A stretch of DNA of 64,000 nt from an uncultured SAR86 cluster bacterium (GCA_902561325.1 CACEOL010000002.1:124001-188000), one strand, 5' to 3'. Positions 17,651-29,409 are shown, counted from the stretch's first letter. The notes: a model not told the origin generated them from the sequence alone. Numbers and translations: made by a program.

Positions 17651-19001
17651 AAAAATAGGGATTACGGAGGTTGTTCTTAGAGATGGAAATCAATCACTGC
17701 TTTCTACACGCCTAAAGATAGAAGACATAATTCCTATTGCTTCTAAATTGGACGATATAGGTTATTCCTCAATTGAGAGCTGGGGAGGGGCAATTTTTGA
17801 TTCTTGTGTACGTTATTTGGATGAGGATCCTTGGGAAAGATTGAGAGAATTAAAAAAAGCTATGCCAAAAACAAAACAACAAATGCTTTTAAGGGGCCAA
17901 AATTTGGTTGGTTATAAACATTATAGTGATGAGATAGTCTCTAAATTTATTGAAAAGTCTATTCTTAATGGAATTGATATTTTTAGAATTTTTGATGCAC
18001 TGAATGATCTGAGAAATATAAAACATAGCGTAGAAATAGTTAAAAAGAATGGCAAGCATGCGCAGGGGACAATTGCTTATACAATAAGTCCAGTTCACAC
18101 ACTTCAAACTTGGCTTGATTTAGCTAAAGAAATTGAAGATTTAGATTGCAATTCTCTGTGTATAAAAGATATGTCGGGAATATTAAGCCCTGAATTTGCT
18201 TATGATTTAATTTCTAAATTAAAAACAGAAATATCAATTCCCGTTCATCTTCATACTCATGCTACAACCGGCATGTCTAATTTAACAAATATGAGAGCAG
18301 TTGAAGCAGGAGTTGATAATATCGATACCTCTATTTCATCAATGAGTATGGGTTATGGACATTCCGCTACAGAGACCATGATTTATTTACTAAATGAAAG
18401 AAATATAGATGTGGATATTAATTTGAATGACTTGTTAAAAATCTCAGAATATTTCAAAACCATAAGAGATAAATACAGAGAATTTGAAGGAAGTATGAAA
18501 GGCGTTGACTTACAAATGCTTATCAATCAAGTTCCAGGAGGAATGCTATCCAATTTAGAAACTCAATTAAAAAATCTTGGTAAGGAGGAGCTTCTAGATG
18601 ACGTTGTATCTGAGATTTATGAAGTTCGAAAAGATGTTGGCTTTGTTCCATTGGTAACACCAGCATCACAAATCATAGGTGCACAGGCTCTTTCTAATAT
18701 CCTTAATGAAAAATATGAAACATTATCGATAGAAATAATTGATCTTATTCTGGGTTATTATGGAAAACTTCCAGGGGAAATAAATACAAATTTATTTAAA
18801 AAAGCTTTAGAACAAAAAAACAATATTAATGAACGTCCTGCAGATTTACTTAAAGATAGGTTTGAAGACTTTAAAGAAAATCTCAAACAGTACTGTAATA
18901 AATTGAAAATTAGAGATTTAAGTAATATTGAAGAAAATATCCTTACATTTATTCTAATACCTTATGGAAGTGAAAAAATTTTTAAAAAGATGTCTTCTTA
19001 G
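17643..19001 (+). CDS. Biotin-dependent carboxyltransferase subunit lacking the biotinyl domain (OadA/PycB-like)
   Basis: The 452-residue protein matches the carboxyltransferase part of oxaloacetate decarboxylase alpha / pyruvate carboxylase subunit B. It has TEVVLRDGNQSLLSTRL, RYLDEDPWERL, the CIKDMSG region with the Lys expected to be carboxylated, and the metal-binding PVHLHTHATTG. The conserved C-terminal segment (RPADLL and NILTFILIPYGSEKIF) is present. It stops there: the Pro/Ala-rich linker and the biotinyl domain with an MKM-like motif are absent. OadA is normally ~600 residues. Start GTG at 17643 gives an eight-base overlap with the hydrolase; a longer GTG start at 17601 is less likely. 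Neither OadB/OadG nor a biotin carboxylase lies nearby. Confidence 0.85.
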   Translation: MNKKIGITEVVLRDGNQSLLSTRLKIEDIIPIASKLDDIGYSSIESWGGAIFDSCVRYLDEDPWERLRELKKAMPKTKQQMLLRGQNLVGYKHYSDEIVSKFIEKSILNGIDIFRIFDALNDLRNIKHSVEIVKKNGKHAQGTIAYTISPVHTLQTWLDLAKEIEDLDCNSLCIKDMSGILSPEFAYDLISKLKTEISIPVHLHTHATTGMSNLTNMRAVEAGVDNIDTSISSMSMGYGHSATETMIYLLNERNIDVDINLNDLLKISEYFKTIRDKYREFEGSMKGVDLQMLINQVPGGMLSNLETQLKNLGKEELLDDVVSEIYEVRKDVGFVPLVTPASQIIGAQALSNILNEKYETLSIEIIDLILGYYGKLPGEINTNLFKKALEQKNNINERPADLLKDRFEDFKENLKQYCNKLKIRDLSNIEENILTFILIPYGSEKIFKKMSS

Positions 19002-19626
19002 AAATTGAGAATACTATTCCGTCATCATCTAAATCCCTAGAAGCTTTTGCATTATAAAAATAATAATCAAGCGATATTGAAAAACCTTTCTGTAAAGTAT
19101 TTATTCCTAAAGCATAATTTGAACCATTAGAAAAATTATCATTTTTATATGAATCAAAATCACCATAAGACAAATAAAGTGAAATATCTTGAAAATCATA
19201 GTTATATGAAATTTCATAATAATCAGGAAAACTATCCAAGCCTATAAAATAAGATATTTCAAAATTAAAAAAAGAAATATTTGTTTTTATTTCATCATAA
19301 TTATCGATTTTAGAATTTGGATAATTCGTTCCTACATAGTTCACAGAAAGATAAATCTCTTTATTTAAATTTTTTTCATATCCAAATTCGTATCCTATTT
19401 CTCTATTTGGATAGGAGGAATTTCCTGAACAGCAATTTTCAATCCATGCACCAGAAAAAAATCCATTATCTAAGGAAAAATAAATATTAGCTCCTACTGT
19501 TGGCTTTCCATTATTTTGTGTAATACCTCTCCAAATTGAATCGCTATTTAGCGAGAATTCAATTTCACTTTCAGAAGTCAATAAATTTGAAAAGATTAAT
19601 AAGATTAAAAGATGAAAGATTTTCAT
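18982..19626 (-). CDS. TorF-like putative porin (third of three tandem copies)
   Basis: The 214-residue exported protein has a signal peptide (KIFHLLILLIFSNLLTS) followed by a beta-barrel. The barrel carries the family signature SIWRGITQNNGKPTVGANIY and a FFSGAWIENCC strand, equivalent to YIWRGMTQ and FYLGTWASN in its neighbours. It is the most diverged of the three: Asn/Asp/Lys-rich, with an extra Cys pair and a C-terminus ending in FSISKKTSF. It has no ribosome-binding site; the T-run of a predicted terminator runs straight into its ATG. The substrate is unknown. It overlaps the convergent carboxyltransferase gene by 20 bases. Confidence 0.8.
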   Translation of the reverse strand: MKIFHLLILLIFSNLLTSESEIEFSLNSDSIWRGITQNNGKPTVGANIYFSLDNGFFSGAWIENCCSGNSSYPNREIGYEFGYEKNLNKEIYLSVNYVGTNYPNSKIDNYDEIKTNISFFNFEISYFIGLDSFPDYYEISYNYDFQDISLYLSYGDFDSYKNDNFSNGSNYALGINTLQKGFSISLDYYFYNAKASRDLDDDGIVFSISKKTSF

Positions 19627-19631
19627 AAAAA

Positions 19632-19656
19632 AAAGCCTCTCACAGAGAGAGGCTTT
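19632..19656 (-). terminator. Strong intrinsic terminator after the second TorF porin
   Basis: The 10-base arms 19632-19641 and 19647-19656 (AAAGCCTCTC with GAGAGGCTTT) enclose a five-base loop. Read on the minus strand the hairpin is followed by eight or more T before the ATG at 19626. It should end transcription of the second porin and sits immediately in front of the third porin gene. Confidence 0.85.
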
Positions 19657-19677
19657 AATTTTAACTTAAAAAAGTTC

Positions 19678-20301
19678 TTAAAATGACCTACCAATTGATA
19701 CATAAGCACCATCGTCATCAGACATAGATCCAGCAGTATCAGCTTCAAAGTCATAGTAATAGAAGCCAATGGTGAAATCACCAACGCCCCAATCGTATCC
19801 TACAAGTGTGTTGTCACCAGTATCTTCGTATGAACCATGTGAAATACTAAAAGAACCAGGTCCAGCTTCAGTAGAATATCCAATTTCACTATAAGAAGGT
19901 CCGTTGTTTTGACCATCAGAGTAAAGAATACTTAACCCATAAATATCAAAGCCAACATACGCTTCTTCAAAGTCAAGCGCATCATTACCAGGATAAATTA
20001 CAGAAATATAACCTACGTTATAAGTCATGTTTTCTGCCATTTCTCCAGAGAAACCAAGGTATACATCTAATTCCATAGAAGCAGTGCCTGCACTAGCATT
20101 AGATGCCCAGGTTCCTAAGTAGAAGCCCATATCTGTAGAAAGATCAAATCCTCCGCTAACTGCTATGTCACCGGACGTTTGAGTCATTCCACGCCAAATG
20201 TAGTCACTACTTAAGCCTACATTTCCAGAAATTTCTACTGCGGATGCATAAGAACTCAAGACTAAAAACATGCTTGTTAAAGCTATTTTTATTGTTTTCA
20301 T
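19678..20301 (-). CDS. TorF-like putative porin (second of three tandem copies)
   Basis: The 207-residue exported protein has a signal peptide (KTIKIALTSMFLVLSSYASA) and a barrel starting EISGNVGLSSDYIWRGMTQTSG, the mark of the TorF/gcw_chp family. It ends DGAYVSIGRSF, with the C-terminal Phe expected for barrel assembly. The start at 20301 is fixed by GGAGAT just before the ATG; an upstream in-frame ATG at 20349 would add 16 residues in front of the signal peptide. The sequence is clearly paralogous to the gene at 20559-21188, for example in GPGSFSISHGSYEDTG and YDWGVGDFTIGFYYYDF. A terminator follows. Confidence 0.88.
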   Translation of the reverse strand: MKTIKIALTSMFLVLSSYASAVEISGNVGLSSDYIWRGMTQTSGDIAVSGGFDLSTDMGFYLGTWASNASAGTASMELDVYLGFSGEMAENMTYNVGYISVIYPGNDALDFEEAYVGFDIYGLSILYSDGQNNGPSYSEIGYSTEAGPGSFSISHGSYEDTGDNTLVGYDWGVGDFTIGFYYYDFEADTAGSMSDDDGAYVSIGRSF

Positions 20302-20418
20302 ATCATCTCCGTTTATAAATTTATAAAAGATAAACGCATTAAACATCAAAAAAAAGGCTGTTAAAAGAACTTTTTAAGTTTTTTTATTAAAAAAAACACA
20401 AAAGAAAATAAAAAACAA

Positions 20419-20457
20419 ACAAACCTCTTAAAATAATTCAGACTTTAAGAGGTTTGT
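20419..20457 (-). terminator. Intrinsic terminator downstream of the first TorF porin
   Basis: The perfect 14-base arms 20419-20432 and 20444-20457 (ACAAACCTCTTAAA and its complement) are followed on the minus strand by a T-rich stretch at 20401-20418. It lies about 100 bases after the porin stop codon, so the transcript has a long, structured 3' end. Confidence 0.75.
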
Positions 20458-20467
20458 AAACTAAATA

Positions 20468-20540
20468 AGTAAGTTCTAAGAAAGGGGAATAAAACTTACT
20501 ATTCAGTTTTTTTGGGACCCCCCAGTAAGCAACTGGGAGG
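20468..20540 (-). other. Two extra hairpins in the 3' untranslated region of the first TorF porin
   Basis: One hairpin has 8-base arms at 20468-20475 and 20493-20500 (AGTAAGTT with AACTTACT). The other has CCCAGT at 20521-20526 paired with ACTGGG at 20532-20537. Neither is followed by a T-run in the transcribed direction, so they look like mRNA-stabilising or regulatory structures rather than terminators. Together with the terminator they fill most of the 257-base gap between the first and second porin. Confidence 0.5.
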
Positions 20541-20558
20541 ATTTAAATATTTATTTAA

Positions 20559-21188
20559 TTAGTAACTAATTGTGAAATACCCACCATCTTCGTCAGATGC
20601 AGAGGTAGTATCATGATTAAAGTCTGAGTAATAAAAACCTAAAGTAAAGTCACCAACAGTCCAATCATAACCAACTAAATAGTTAGTTCCTGTATTTTCA
20701 TAATCTCCATAAGAAATTGAGAAACTACCAGGACCAGCATCAACTGAATAACCAATCTCAGCATAATTATTTGCAGGACCTTCTCCCGCAGCATACATCA
20801 CATATACACCATAAAAATCAAAAGATATGTAAGCCTCTTCAAAATCCCAAGAATCAACACCAGGATATGTATAAGCTATATAACCAACATCGTATCCAGC
20901 ATTTTCACCTAAGGAACCCGCGTACCCTAGATATCCATCAAGTTCTAAAGAACCTGTAGCTGAACCATCTGAAGCTAAAACATTTGCTGCCCATGCACCA
21001 AAGTAAAAACCACTATCATCTTCTAGGTCAAAACCACCACTTACAGAGGGGTCACCTGCATTTTGTGTCATTCCTCTCCAAACATAATCAGTTGTTAATG
21101 CAATATTTCCAGATAAGGAAACTTCTGCAAAACTAAAACTGCTTAATGAAAGAAATAAAGTAAAAAACATTTTTTTTAAAATATTCAT
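20559..21188 (-). CDS. TorF-like putative porin (first of three tandem copies)
   Basis: The 209-residue exported protein has a signal peptide (MFFTLFLSLSSFSFA), then the TorF/gcw_chp signature ALTTDYVWRGMTQNAGDPSV and repeated amphipathic strands ending DGGYFTISY. The start has GGAG five bases before the ATG. A TATAAT-like box on the minus strand at 21220-21225 gives a leader of about 25 bases. It is first in a row of three paralogs, and its strong ribosome-binding site and structured 3' end suggest high expression (inference). Family members are outer-membrane porins of mostly unknown substrate. Confidence 0.88.
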   Translation of the reverse strand: MNILKKMFFTLFLSLSSFSFAEVSLSGNIALTTDYVWRGMTQNAGDPSVSGGFDLEDDSGFYFGAWAANVLASDGSATGSLELDGYLGYAGSLGENAGYDVGYIAYTYPGVDSWDFEEAYISFDFYGVYVMYAAGEGPANNYAEIGYSVDAGPGSFSISYGDYENTGTNYLVGYDWTVGDFTLGFYYSDFNHDTTSASDEDGGYFTISY

Positions 21189-21415
21189 GAATACTCCTTT
21201 TTAAAAATTCAAAAAAATAATTATACAAGTGCAAAAATTAGGGATTTCAGTCAGTACTTTCCTTCAAAAGCTTGCTTTTTGGTACATAAGAGTGCTTTTT
21301 ATAAAAAAAAAGAATAATTGATGATAATTTTCAGTGCAATATTGTTGATAGTTTTTTTAATAATTCATAAAACCTTTTTAAGAGGTTCCGTCTATGTTTA
21401 AATAAGTTTTTTGAT

Positions 21416-22402
21416 ATGGATTATCGAGCTCTAATTACATCTGAAGATAATAAAACTTTTATCAATTCAATTGAAAAAAGAAATATTACAGATCTTCCCA
21501 ACAATGACACACTAATTAAGGTTAAATATTCTTCTTTAAATTATAAAGATGCACTTTCTGCTTCTGGAAATAAAGGGGTGACTAGAAATTATCCACATAC
21601 TCCAGGAATTGATGCAGCAGGTATCATTGAAGAAACTTCAGGAAATGTATTTAAACCAGGAGATGAAGTCATCGTTACTGGTTATGACATGGGTATGAAT
21701 ACTTTTGGAGGTTTTGGAGAGTATATAAAAGTTCCTCAAGAATGGATTGTTAAAAAACCTGATAATCTTTCTCTTTCTGAATCAATGGCTTTTGGAACAG
21801 CAGGTTTAACAGCTGGTTTATGCTTAAGAAAACTTTTAGCTCATGGATTAAAGCCTGAGGATGGAGATGTTTTTGTTTCCGGGGTTACGGGCGGAGTAGG
21901 AATTATTGCTTTGATGCTTTTTAAAAAATTAGGTTTCAATGTGACAGCAATAACTGGAAAACTAGATCAGGAAGAATTTTTAAAAAACTTAGGTGCAAAT
22001 CAAGTAATTGACAGAAATACTTTAGATTTAGATTTAATTTCTCCTTTGCAAAAACCTATATATTCTGGCGGAATTGATGCCGTAGGTGGAAAAATCCTTG
22101 CAAATTTAATTTGCTCTACATCTCAAAGAGCGGCAATTGCATGTTGTGGAATGGTAGGCGGACTATCTTTAGATACAAGTATATTTCCTTTTATTCTTAG
22201 AGGTTTAAGCCTTTTCGGTATAGACTCTGCAGAATCTTTAATAGATGTTAAAAAAGAAATATGGAGTAACTTTTCATCTTCATGGAAATTAGAAAATATT
22301 GATGAAAACATAAAAAATATTTCTTTGGACGAACTTCCGAACGAAATAGAGAAAATTTTAAAGGGAAACCAAATTGGCAGAGTGAGGATTGTGTATGACT
22401 GA
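21416..22402 (+). CDS. acuI: YhdH/YhfP-type MDR oxidoreductase (acrylyl-CoA reductase-like)
   Basis: The 328-residue medium-chain reductase has the YhdH/AcuI N-terminus: VKYSSLNYKDALSASGNKGV, then HTPGIDAAGII and PGDEVIVTGYDMG. Its NADPH-binding loop is VSGVTGGVGIIALMLFKKLG (about 157-176). No structural-zinc cysteine cluster is visible, as expected for this quinone-reductase-like branch. AcuI reduces acryloyl-CoA to propionyl-CoA, a step in DMSP and 3-hydroxypropionate metabolism; that activity is likely but not proven here. The stop codon overlaps a 40-residue ORF, which in turn overlaps the nitronate monooxygenase start, so the three form an operon. Confidence 0.85.
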   Translation: MDYRALITSEDNKTFINSIEKRNITDLPNNDTLIKVKYSSLNYKDALSASGNKGVTRNYPHTPGIDAAGIIEETSGNVFKPGDEVIVTGYDMGMNTFGGFGEYIKVPQEWIVKKPDNLSLSESMAFGTAGLTAGLCLRKLLAHGLKPEDGDVFVSGVTGGVGIIALMLFKKLGFNVTAITGKLDQEEFLKNLGANQVIDRNTLDLDLISPLQKPIYSGGIDAVGGKILANLICSTSQRAAIACCGMVGGLSLDTSIFPFILRGLSLFGIDSAESLIDVKKEIWSNFSSSWKLENIDENIKNISLDELPNEIEKILKGNQIGRVRIVYD

Positions 22403-22517
22403 AAATAATTTCAACGAAAAAATAGCTAATGAAGATAGCAAGTTAGATTCACTTATGTCTATTTTGATTATTCTTGCAATAACAGGAATTATAGTCTTTT
22501 GGGTGGCTACACAGTAA
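22395..22517 (+). CDS. Tiny single-TM membrane protein (40 residues), unknown function
   Basis: This ORF starts at an ATG eight bases inside the end of the reductase gene and its TAA overlaps the next ATG (TAATG). It encodes a polar N-terminus (MTENNFNEKIANEDSKLDS) and one hydrophobic helix (LMSILIILAITGIIVFWVATQ). Overlap on both sides is strong evidence for translation as part of the operon. No family is recognised. A role as a small membrane partner is possible but unsupported. Confidence 0.6.
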   Translation: MTENNFNEKIANEDSKLDSLMSILIILAITGIIVFWVATQ

Positions 22518-23491
22518 TGTCTGTTTCAGAGCTTTTCAAAGAAACTAGATTGCCGGTGTTGGCTGCACCTCTTTTTATTATTTCTTATCCAGAACTTGTA
22601 ATTGCCCAATGCAAAGCTGGTGTAATAGGTTCATTTCCTGCTTTAAATGCACGGCCGGCTGAAGAACTTGAAAAATGGATTATTAAAATATCATCAGAAT
22701 TAGAACAATTCAAAAAAGATAATCCAAATGAAATTGTTTCTCCATTTGCTGTAAACCAAATATGTCATAGTTCTAATGATAGGCTTGAGCATGATGTAGA
22801 TGTTTGTGTTAAACATAAAGTGCCAATGGTTATAACTAGTCTAAGAGCTCCCAAATTTGTTGTTGATTCTATTCATAGTTACGGAGGCGTTGTGATGCAT
22901 GATGTTATAAACGTTAGGCACGCAAAGAAAGCAGTAGATGAGGGCGCGGATGGATTAATTTTAGTCTGTGCTGGAGCCGGTGGTCATGCCGGAACATTAA
23001 GTCCGTTTGCATTAGTAAGAGAAGTAAGAGAATTTTTTGATGGACCAATTGCTTTATCTGGAAGTATCTCTGAAGGTTCTTCAGTTTTATCTGCTCAAGC
23101 TTTAGGTGCAGATTATGCATACATTGGAACAAGATTTATTGCTACAAAGGAAGCTAATGCTTCTCCCGGGTATAAGCAAATGATAGTTGATAGTGCTGCT
23201 AACGACATCATGTATAGCCCAACTTTTACTGGTGTTAATGGAAACTATTTAAAGCCTAGCGTAGTAAATGCTGGATTGGATCCAGATAATCTTCCTCATG
23301 CGGATAAGAACGATATGAATTTTGGTAGTTCAGGCCTTTCAGGAGATAATTCAAAAAAAGCTTGGAAAGATATTTGGGGATCGGGTCAAGGAATTGGATC
23401 TATAAAAGAAATAACCTCTGTAAAGGATACTGTTGATAAATTAGTTTCTGAATATCAATCATCAAAAGAAAGACTGAATAAAATTAGCTAA
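22517..23491 (+). CDS. Nitronate monooxygenase / 2-nitropropane dioxygenase family enzyme
   Basis: The 324-residue TIM-barrel flavoprotein has LPVLAAPLFIISYPELVIA at the N-terminus, the HDVINVRHAKKAVDEGADG segment, and the flavin-binding and catalytic AGGHAGTLSPF with its conserved His (about residue 155). GALGADYAYIGTRF is the phosphate-binding region. Members oxidise alkyl nitronates using FMN. The start is the ATG at 22517, which overlaps the TAA of the small upstream ORF; an in-frame ATG six codons earlier lies in that ORF and is less likely. It ends one base before the convergent enoyl-CoA hydratase. Confidence 0.92.
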   Translation: MSVSELFKETRLPVLAAPLFIISYPELVIAQCKAGVIGSFPALNARPAEELEKWIIKISSELEQFKKDNPNEIVSPFAVNQICHSSNDRLEHDVDVCVKHKVPMVITSLRAPKFVVDSIHSYGGVVMHDVINVRHAKKAVDEGADGLILVCAGAGGHAGTLSPFALVREVREFFDGPIALSGSISEGSSVLSAQALGADYAYIGTRFIATKEANASPGYKQMIVDSAANDIMYSPTFTGVNGNYLKPSVVNAGLDPDNLPHADKNDMNFGSSGLSGDNSKKAWKDIWGSGQGIGSIKEITSVKDTVDKLVSEYQSSKERLNKIS

Positions 23492-23492
23492 T

Positions 23493-24212
23493 TTAATCTT
23501 TAAAAAATTCTCTGGATAAGAGAAATTGATCGTAGTCCATATGCATGATAGATTGATCGCTTTGATAGGTTAGAGCATTAACACTTCTCTTTATCATTTG
23601 TGCAGGTAATGCAGGCTTTGAGGCATATTTTTTAGCAAACTCAGTAGTCTTTTTTTCTAAATCCTCATCTTTAAGGAGCTCATCTATAAAACCCCAATTA
23701 AAAAGGGTATCAGCATTCTCAATATCACCACTTATTACCATTCTTTTTGTTTTTGAGGGGCCTATAAGCCTTAAAAGCAATGGGAGACCAAACCAATTAA
23801 GATTCATTCCTAGGTCTATTTCAGGATAGGCAACTAAAGTGGTTTTGGAGGCAACCCTAAAATCACAGGCTGATGCAATACATGCTGCCCCTCCTAAACA
23901 GTATCCTCTCAAAGAAGCTATTGTAATTTGATTTAATTTTAAAATTGATTCTATAGCTTCTTTTCCTAAATTTGATTTCCAAATTTCTAATTTAGATAAT
24001 TTATTTTGACTTTCTTTAATATCTGCGCCTGCAGAGAAATCTTTTCCTTCAGACCTATATACAACAACTTTTATCTTTGAATCACTTTCAAGCTCATAAT
24101 TTACAGAAATTAATTCTTTGAGTGTTTGTCTATTGAGTGCATTTAATGATTTAGTTCTTGAAAATGAGACATAAGCAATTTTATTTCTTTTTTCCAGTTT
24201 AAGAAATTTCAT
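23493..24212 (-). CDS. Enoyl-CoA hydratase/isomerase family protein
   Basis: The 239-residue crotonase-fold protein has KDFSAGADIKESQ (oxyanion-hole strand) and IASLRGYCLGGAACIASACDFRVAS, the family signature. GMNLNWFGLPLLLRLIG sits where hydratases usually carry a catalytic Glu; here Asn/Trp occupy that area, so the reaction may be isomerase, hydrolase or other rather than simple hydration. It probably acts on acyl-CoA esters, along with the acyl-CoA synthetase, dehydrogenases and ETF genes elsewhere in the window. It is 24 bases downstream of trxB on the same strand. Confidence 0.88.
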   Translation of the reverse strand: MKFLKLEKRNKIAYVSFSRTKSLNALNRQTLKELISVNYELESDSKIKVVVYRSEGKDFSAGADIKESQNKLSKLEIWKSNLGKEAIESILKLNQITIASLRGYCLGGAACIASACDFRVASKTTLVAYPEIDLGMNLNWFGLPLLLRLIGPSKTKRMVISGDIENADTLFNWGFIDELLKDEDLEKKTTEFAKKYASKPALPAQMIKRSVNALTYQSDQSIMHMDYDQFLLSREFFKD

Positions 24213-24236
24213 GTATCTAATTAAGTGATTAAAAAT

Positions 24237-27553
<3,317 letters not shown>

Positions 27554-27564
<11 letters not shown>

Positions 27565-28108
27565 GCTTTTCTTAGTATTTTTATTTCTTCCATTTCTTGT
27601 TTTTACTTGCCCAGAACTTAATAATCTTAATATTTATGGTCAATCTACCAAGACAATATCATTAGATTATGTTCAATCTTTTGAAGGTAAAAATAAATCT
27701 AATATCAAAGGACAAGTTTTTTTTGAGAAACCAAATTTCTTTAAAATAGTAACTTCAAAACCTTCTAAAACTGAGTTGATTGTAAATAATCAAGATGTTT
27801 ATAGGACAGATTATGAACTCAATGAAACAATCAAATACAAACTAAAAAATATTGAATCGCAAATTCCTGCTTTATTGTTATTAAAGTCTAAAAAAAAGCT
27901 TTGTAATTTTTTAAAAAATTCTGAACGGTCTGAATTCATATCTGATGTGAATTTAATCAGTAAAAATAAAATTTTAAAAACGATTTCATACAAAGATCAG
28001 TTTGGAGTAAATACACAAATAAATTTCATTAATATTAATTTAAATGAAGAGCTAGATAAGAAAATATTTGACTATAATAAGAAAACTACTCTCTTAATTC
28101 TCAACTAA
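27554..28108 (+). CDS. lolA: Outer-membrane lipoprotein carrier protein LolA
   Basis: The 184-residue periplasmic chaperone carries lipoproteins from LolCDE/LolDF to the outer membrane. It has a signal peptide (LNKLFLVFLFLPFLVFTCP) and the LolA-type pattern of TISLDYVQSFEGKNKSNIKGQVFFEKPNFFKIV. Further strands end in a SYKDQFGVNTQINFININLN segment. Sequence identity to textbook LolA is low, but position right after ftsK (11-base overlap) and before serS is the conserved arrangement. rarA, which often lies between lolA and serS, is absent here. Confidence 0.85.
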
Positions 28109-28109
28109 T

Positions 28110-29378
28110 ATGCTTGATATTAATCTCTTAAGAAACAACCTTGAAGAAATACGGAAAAATCTCCAAAGAAGAGGTTTTGACTTAGACGTAAAGTTATTCG
28201 AAAGTCTAGATTCAGAAAGAAAAAGACTTCAAGTAGAAACAGAATCTCTTCAAGAAAAATCTAATATTGTTGCCAAGGAAATTGCTCAAGAAAAAAATAA
28301 AAATACTAAGAATCAAAATCTCGAAGATGCAAAAAAAAATTCAAATGATTTAAAAAAAATTAAAACAAAGCTTGATAAAGCTTTAATAGATTTAAATAAC
28401 TTTCTACTGGAAATACCCAACGTCTTATCAAAAGACGTTCCAGAAGGTAATTCTGAAGAAAATAACAAAGTCATATACGAAAAAGGAACTATTCCAGAAT
28501 TTTCTTTCAAAATTAAAGATCATCAGGAGCTGGGAGAACTATCTAATGGAATAAATTTTGAAGAATCTGTAACCATTGCAAAATCTAGATTTGTAGTTAT
28601 GAGAAAAGAAATGGCTAAATTACATAGAGCACTAGCTCAATACATGCTGGATACTCATGTAGAAAATGGCTATGAAGAAATTTATGTGCCATATCTTGTA
28701 AACAAAAATTCATTAGAAGGAACAGGACAGTTACCAAAATTTGAAGAGGATTTATTTAAAATATCTAAGGAGGAAATGTATCTCATACCAACGGCTGAAG
28801 TTCCCGTATCAAATATTTATAGAAATAAAATTTTAAATTCAGAAGAATTACCTTTTAATTACGTTGCTCATACTCCATGTTTTAGAAGCGAAGCTGGCAG
28901 TTATGGAAAAGACACAAAAGGAATAATTCGCCAACATCAATTTGATAAGGTCGAACTCGTAAAATTTGTGCATCCTGAAGATTCTGAAAAAGAACTTGAT
29001 ACTTTAACCAATGATGCTGAAAGTATCTTGATTAACTTAAATTTGCCTTACCGAAAGGTTATTTTGTGTAGCGGTGATACAGGCTTTGCGTCTTCAAAAA
29101 CTTTTGACTTAGAAGTCTGGTTTCCAAGTCAAGATACATACAGAGAAATTTCATCTTGTTCTAATTTTAAAGATTTTCAAAGTAGAAGGATGAAAATCAG
29201 AATCAAACAATCTAAAGAAAATATTTTTTGTCATACTATCAATGGTTCTGGCTTAGCAGTTGGTAGAACATTAGCTGCTATTTTGGAAAATAATCAGACT
29301 GAGAAGGGGACAGTTATTATTCCTGAAGTTCTAGTTGATTATATGGGTGGAATAAAAGAATTAAATCTGTCTAGATAA
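28110..29378 (+). CDS. serS: Seryl-tRNA synthetase
   Basis: The 422-residue class II synthetase charges tRNA-Ser. It has the N-terminal coiled-coil tRNA-binding arm (about 28-105, rich in Lys and Glu) and motif 2 HTPCFRSEAGSYGKDTKGI (about 255). Motif 3 is the NGSGLAVGRTLAAILENNQ region. It starts one base after the lolA stop. The only tRNA in this window is a tRNA-Ser at 33.6 kb. Confidence 0.97.
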   Translation: MLDINLLRNNLEEIRKNLQRRGFDLDVKLFESLDSERKRLQVETESLQEKSNIVAKEIAQEKNKNTKNQNLEDAKKNSNDLKKIKTKLDKALIDLNNFLLEIPNVLSKDVPEGNSEENNKVIYEKGTIPEFSFKIKDHQELGELSNGINFEESVTIAKSRFVVMRKEMAKLHRALAQYMLDTHVENGYEEIYVPYLVNKNSLEGTGQLPKFEEDLFKISKEEMYLIPTAEVPVSNIYRNKILNSEELPFNYVAHTPCFRSEAGSYGKDTKGIIRQHQFDKVELVKFVHPEDSEKELDTLTNDAESILINLNLPYRKVILCSGDTGFASSKTFDLEVWFPSQDTYREISSCSNFKDFQSRRMKIRIKQSKENIFCHTINGSGLAVGRTLAAILENNQTEKGTVIIPEVLVDYMGGIKELNLSR

Positions 29379-29409
29379 TTATATTTTTCCTGATAAACTC
29401 TTTCGCCTT

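Noticed and set aside
20717-20959. 80-codon plus-strand frame inside the first porin, rich in His, Gln and Asn
   Set aside because: It is the mirror image of a real porin gene; the odd composition comes from the opposite strand of Gly/Ser/Asp codons, and there is no ribosome-binding site.
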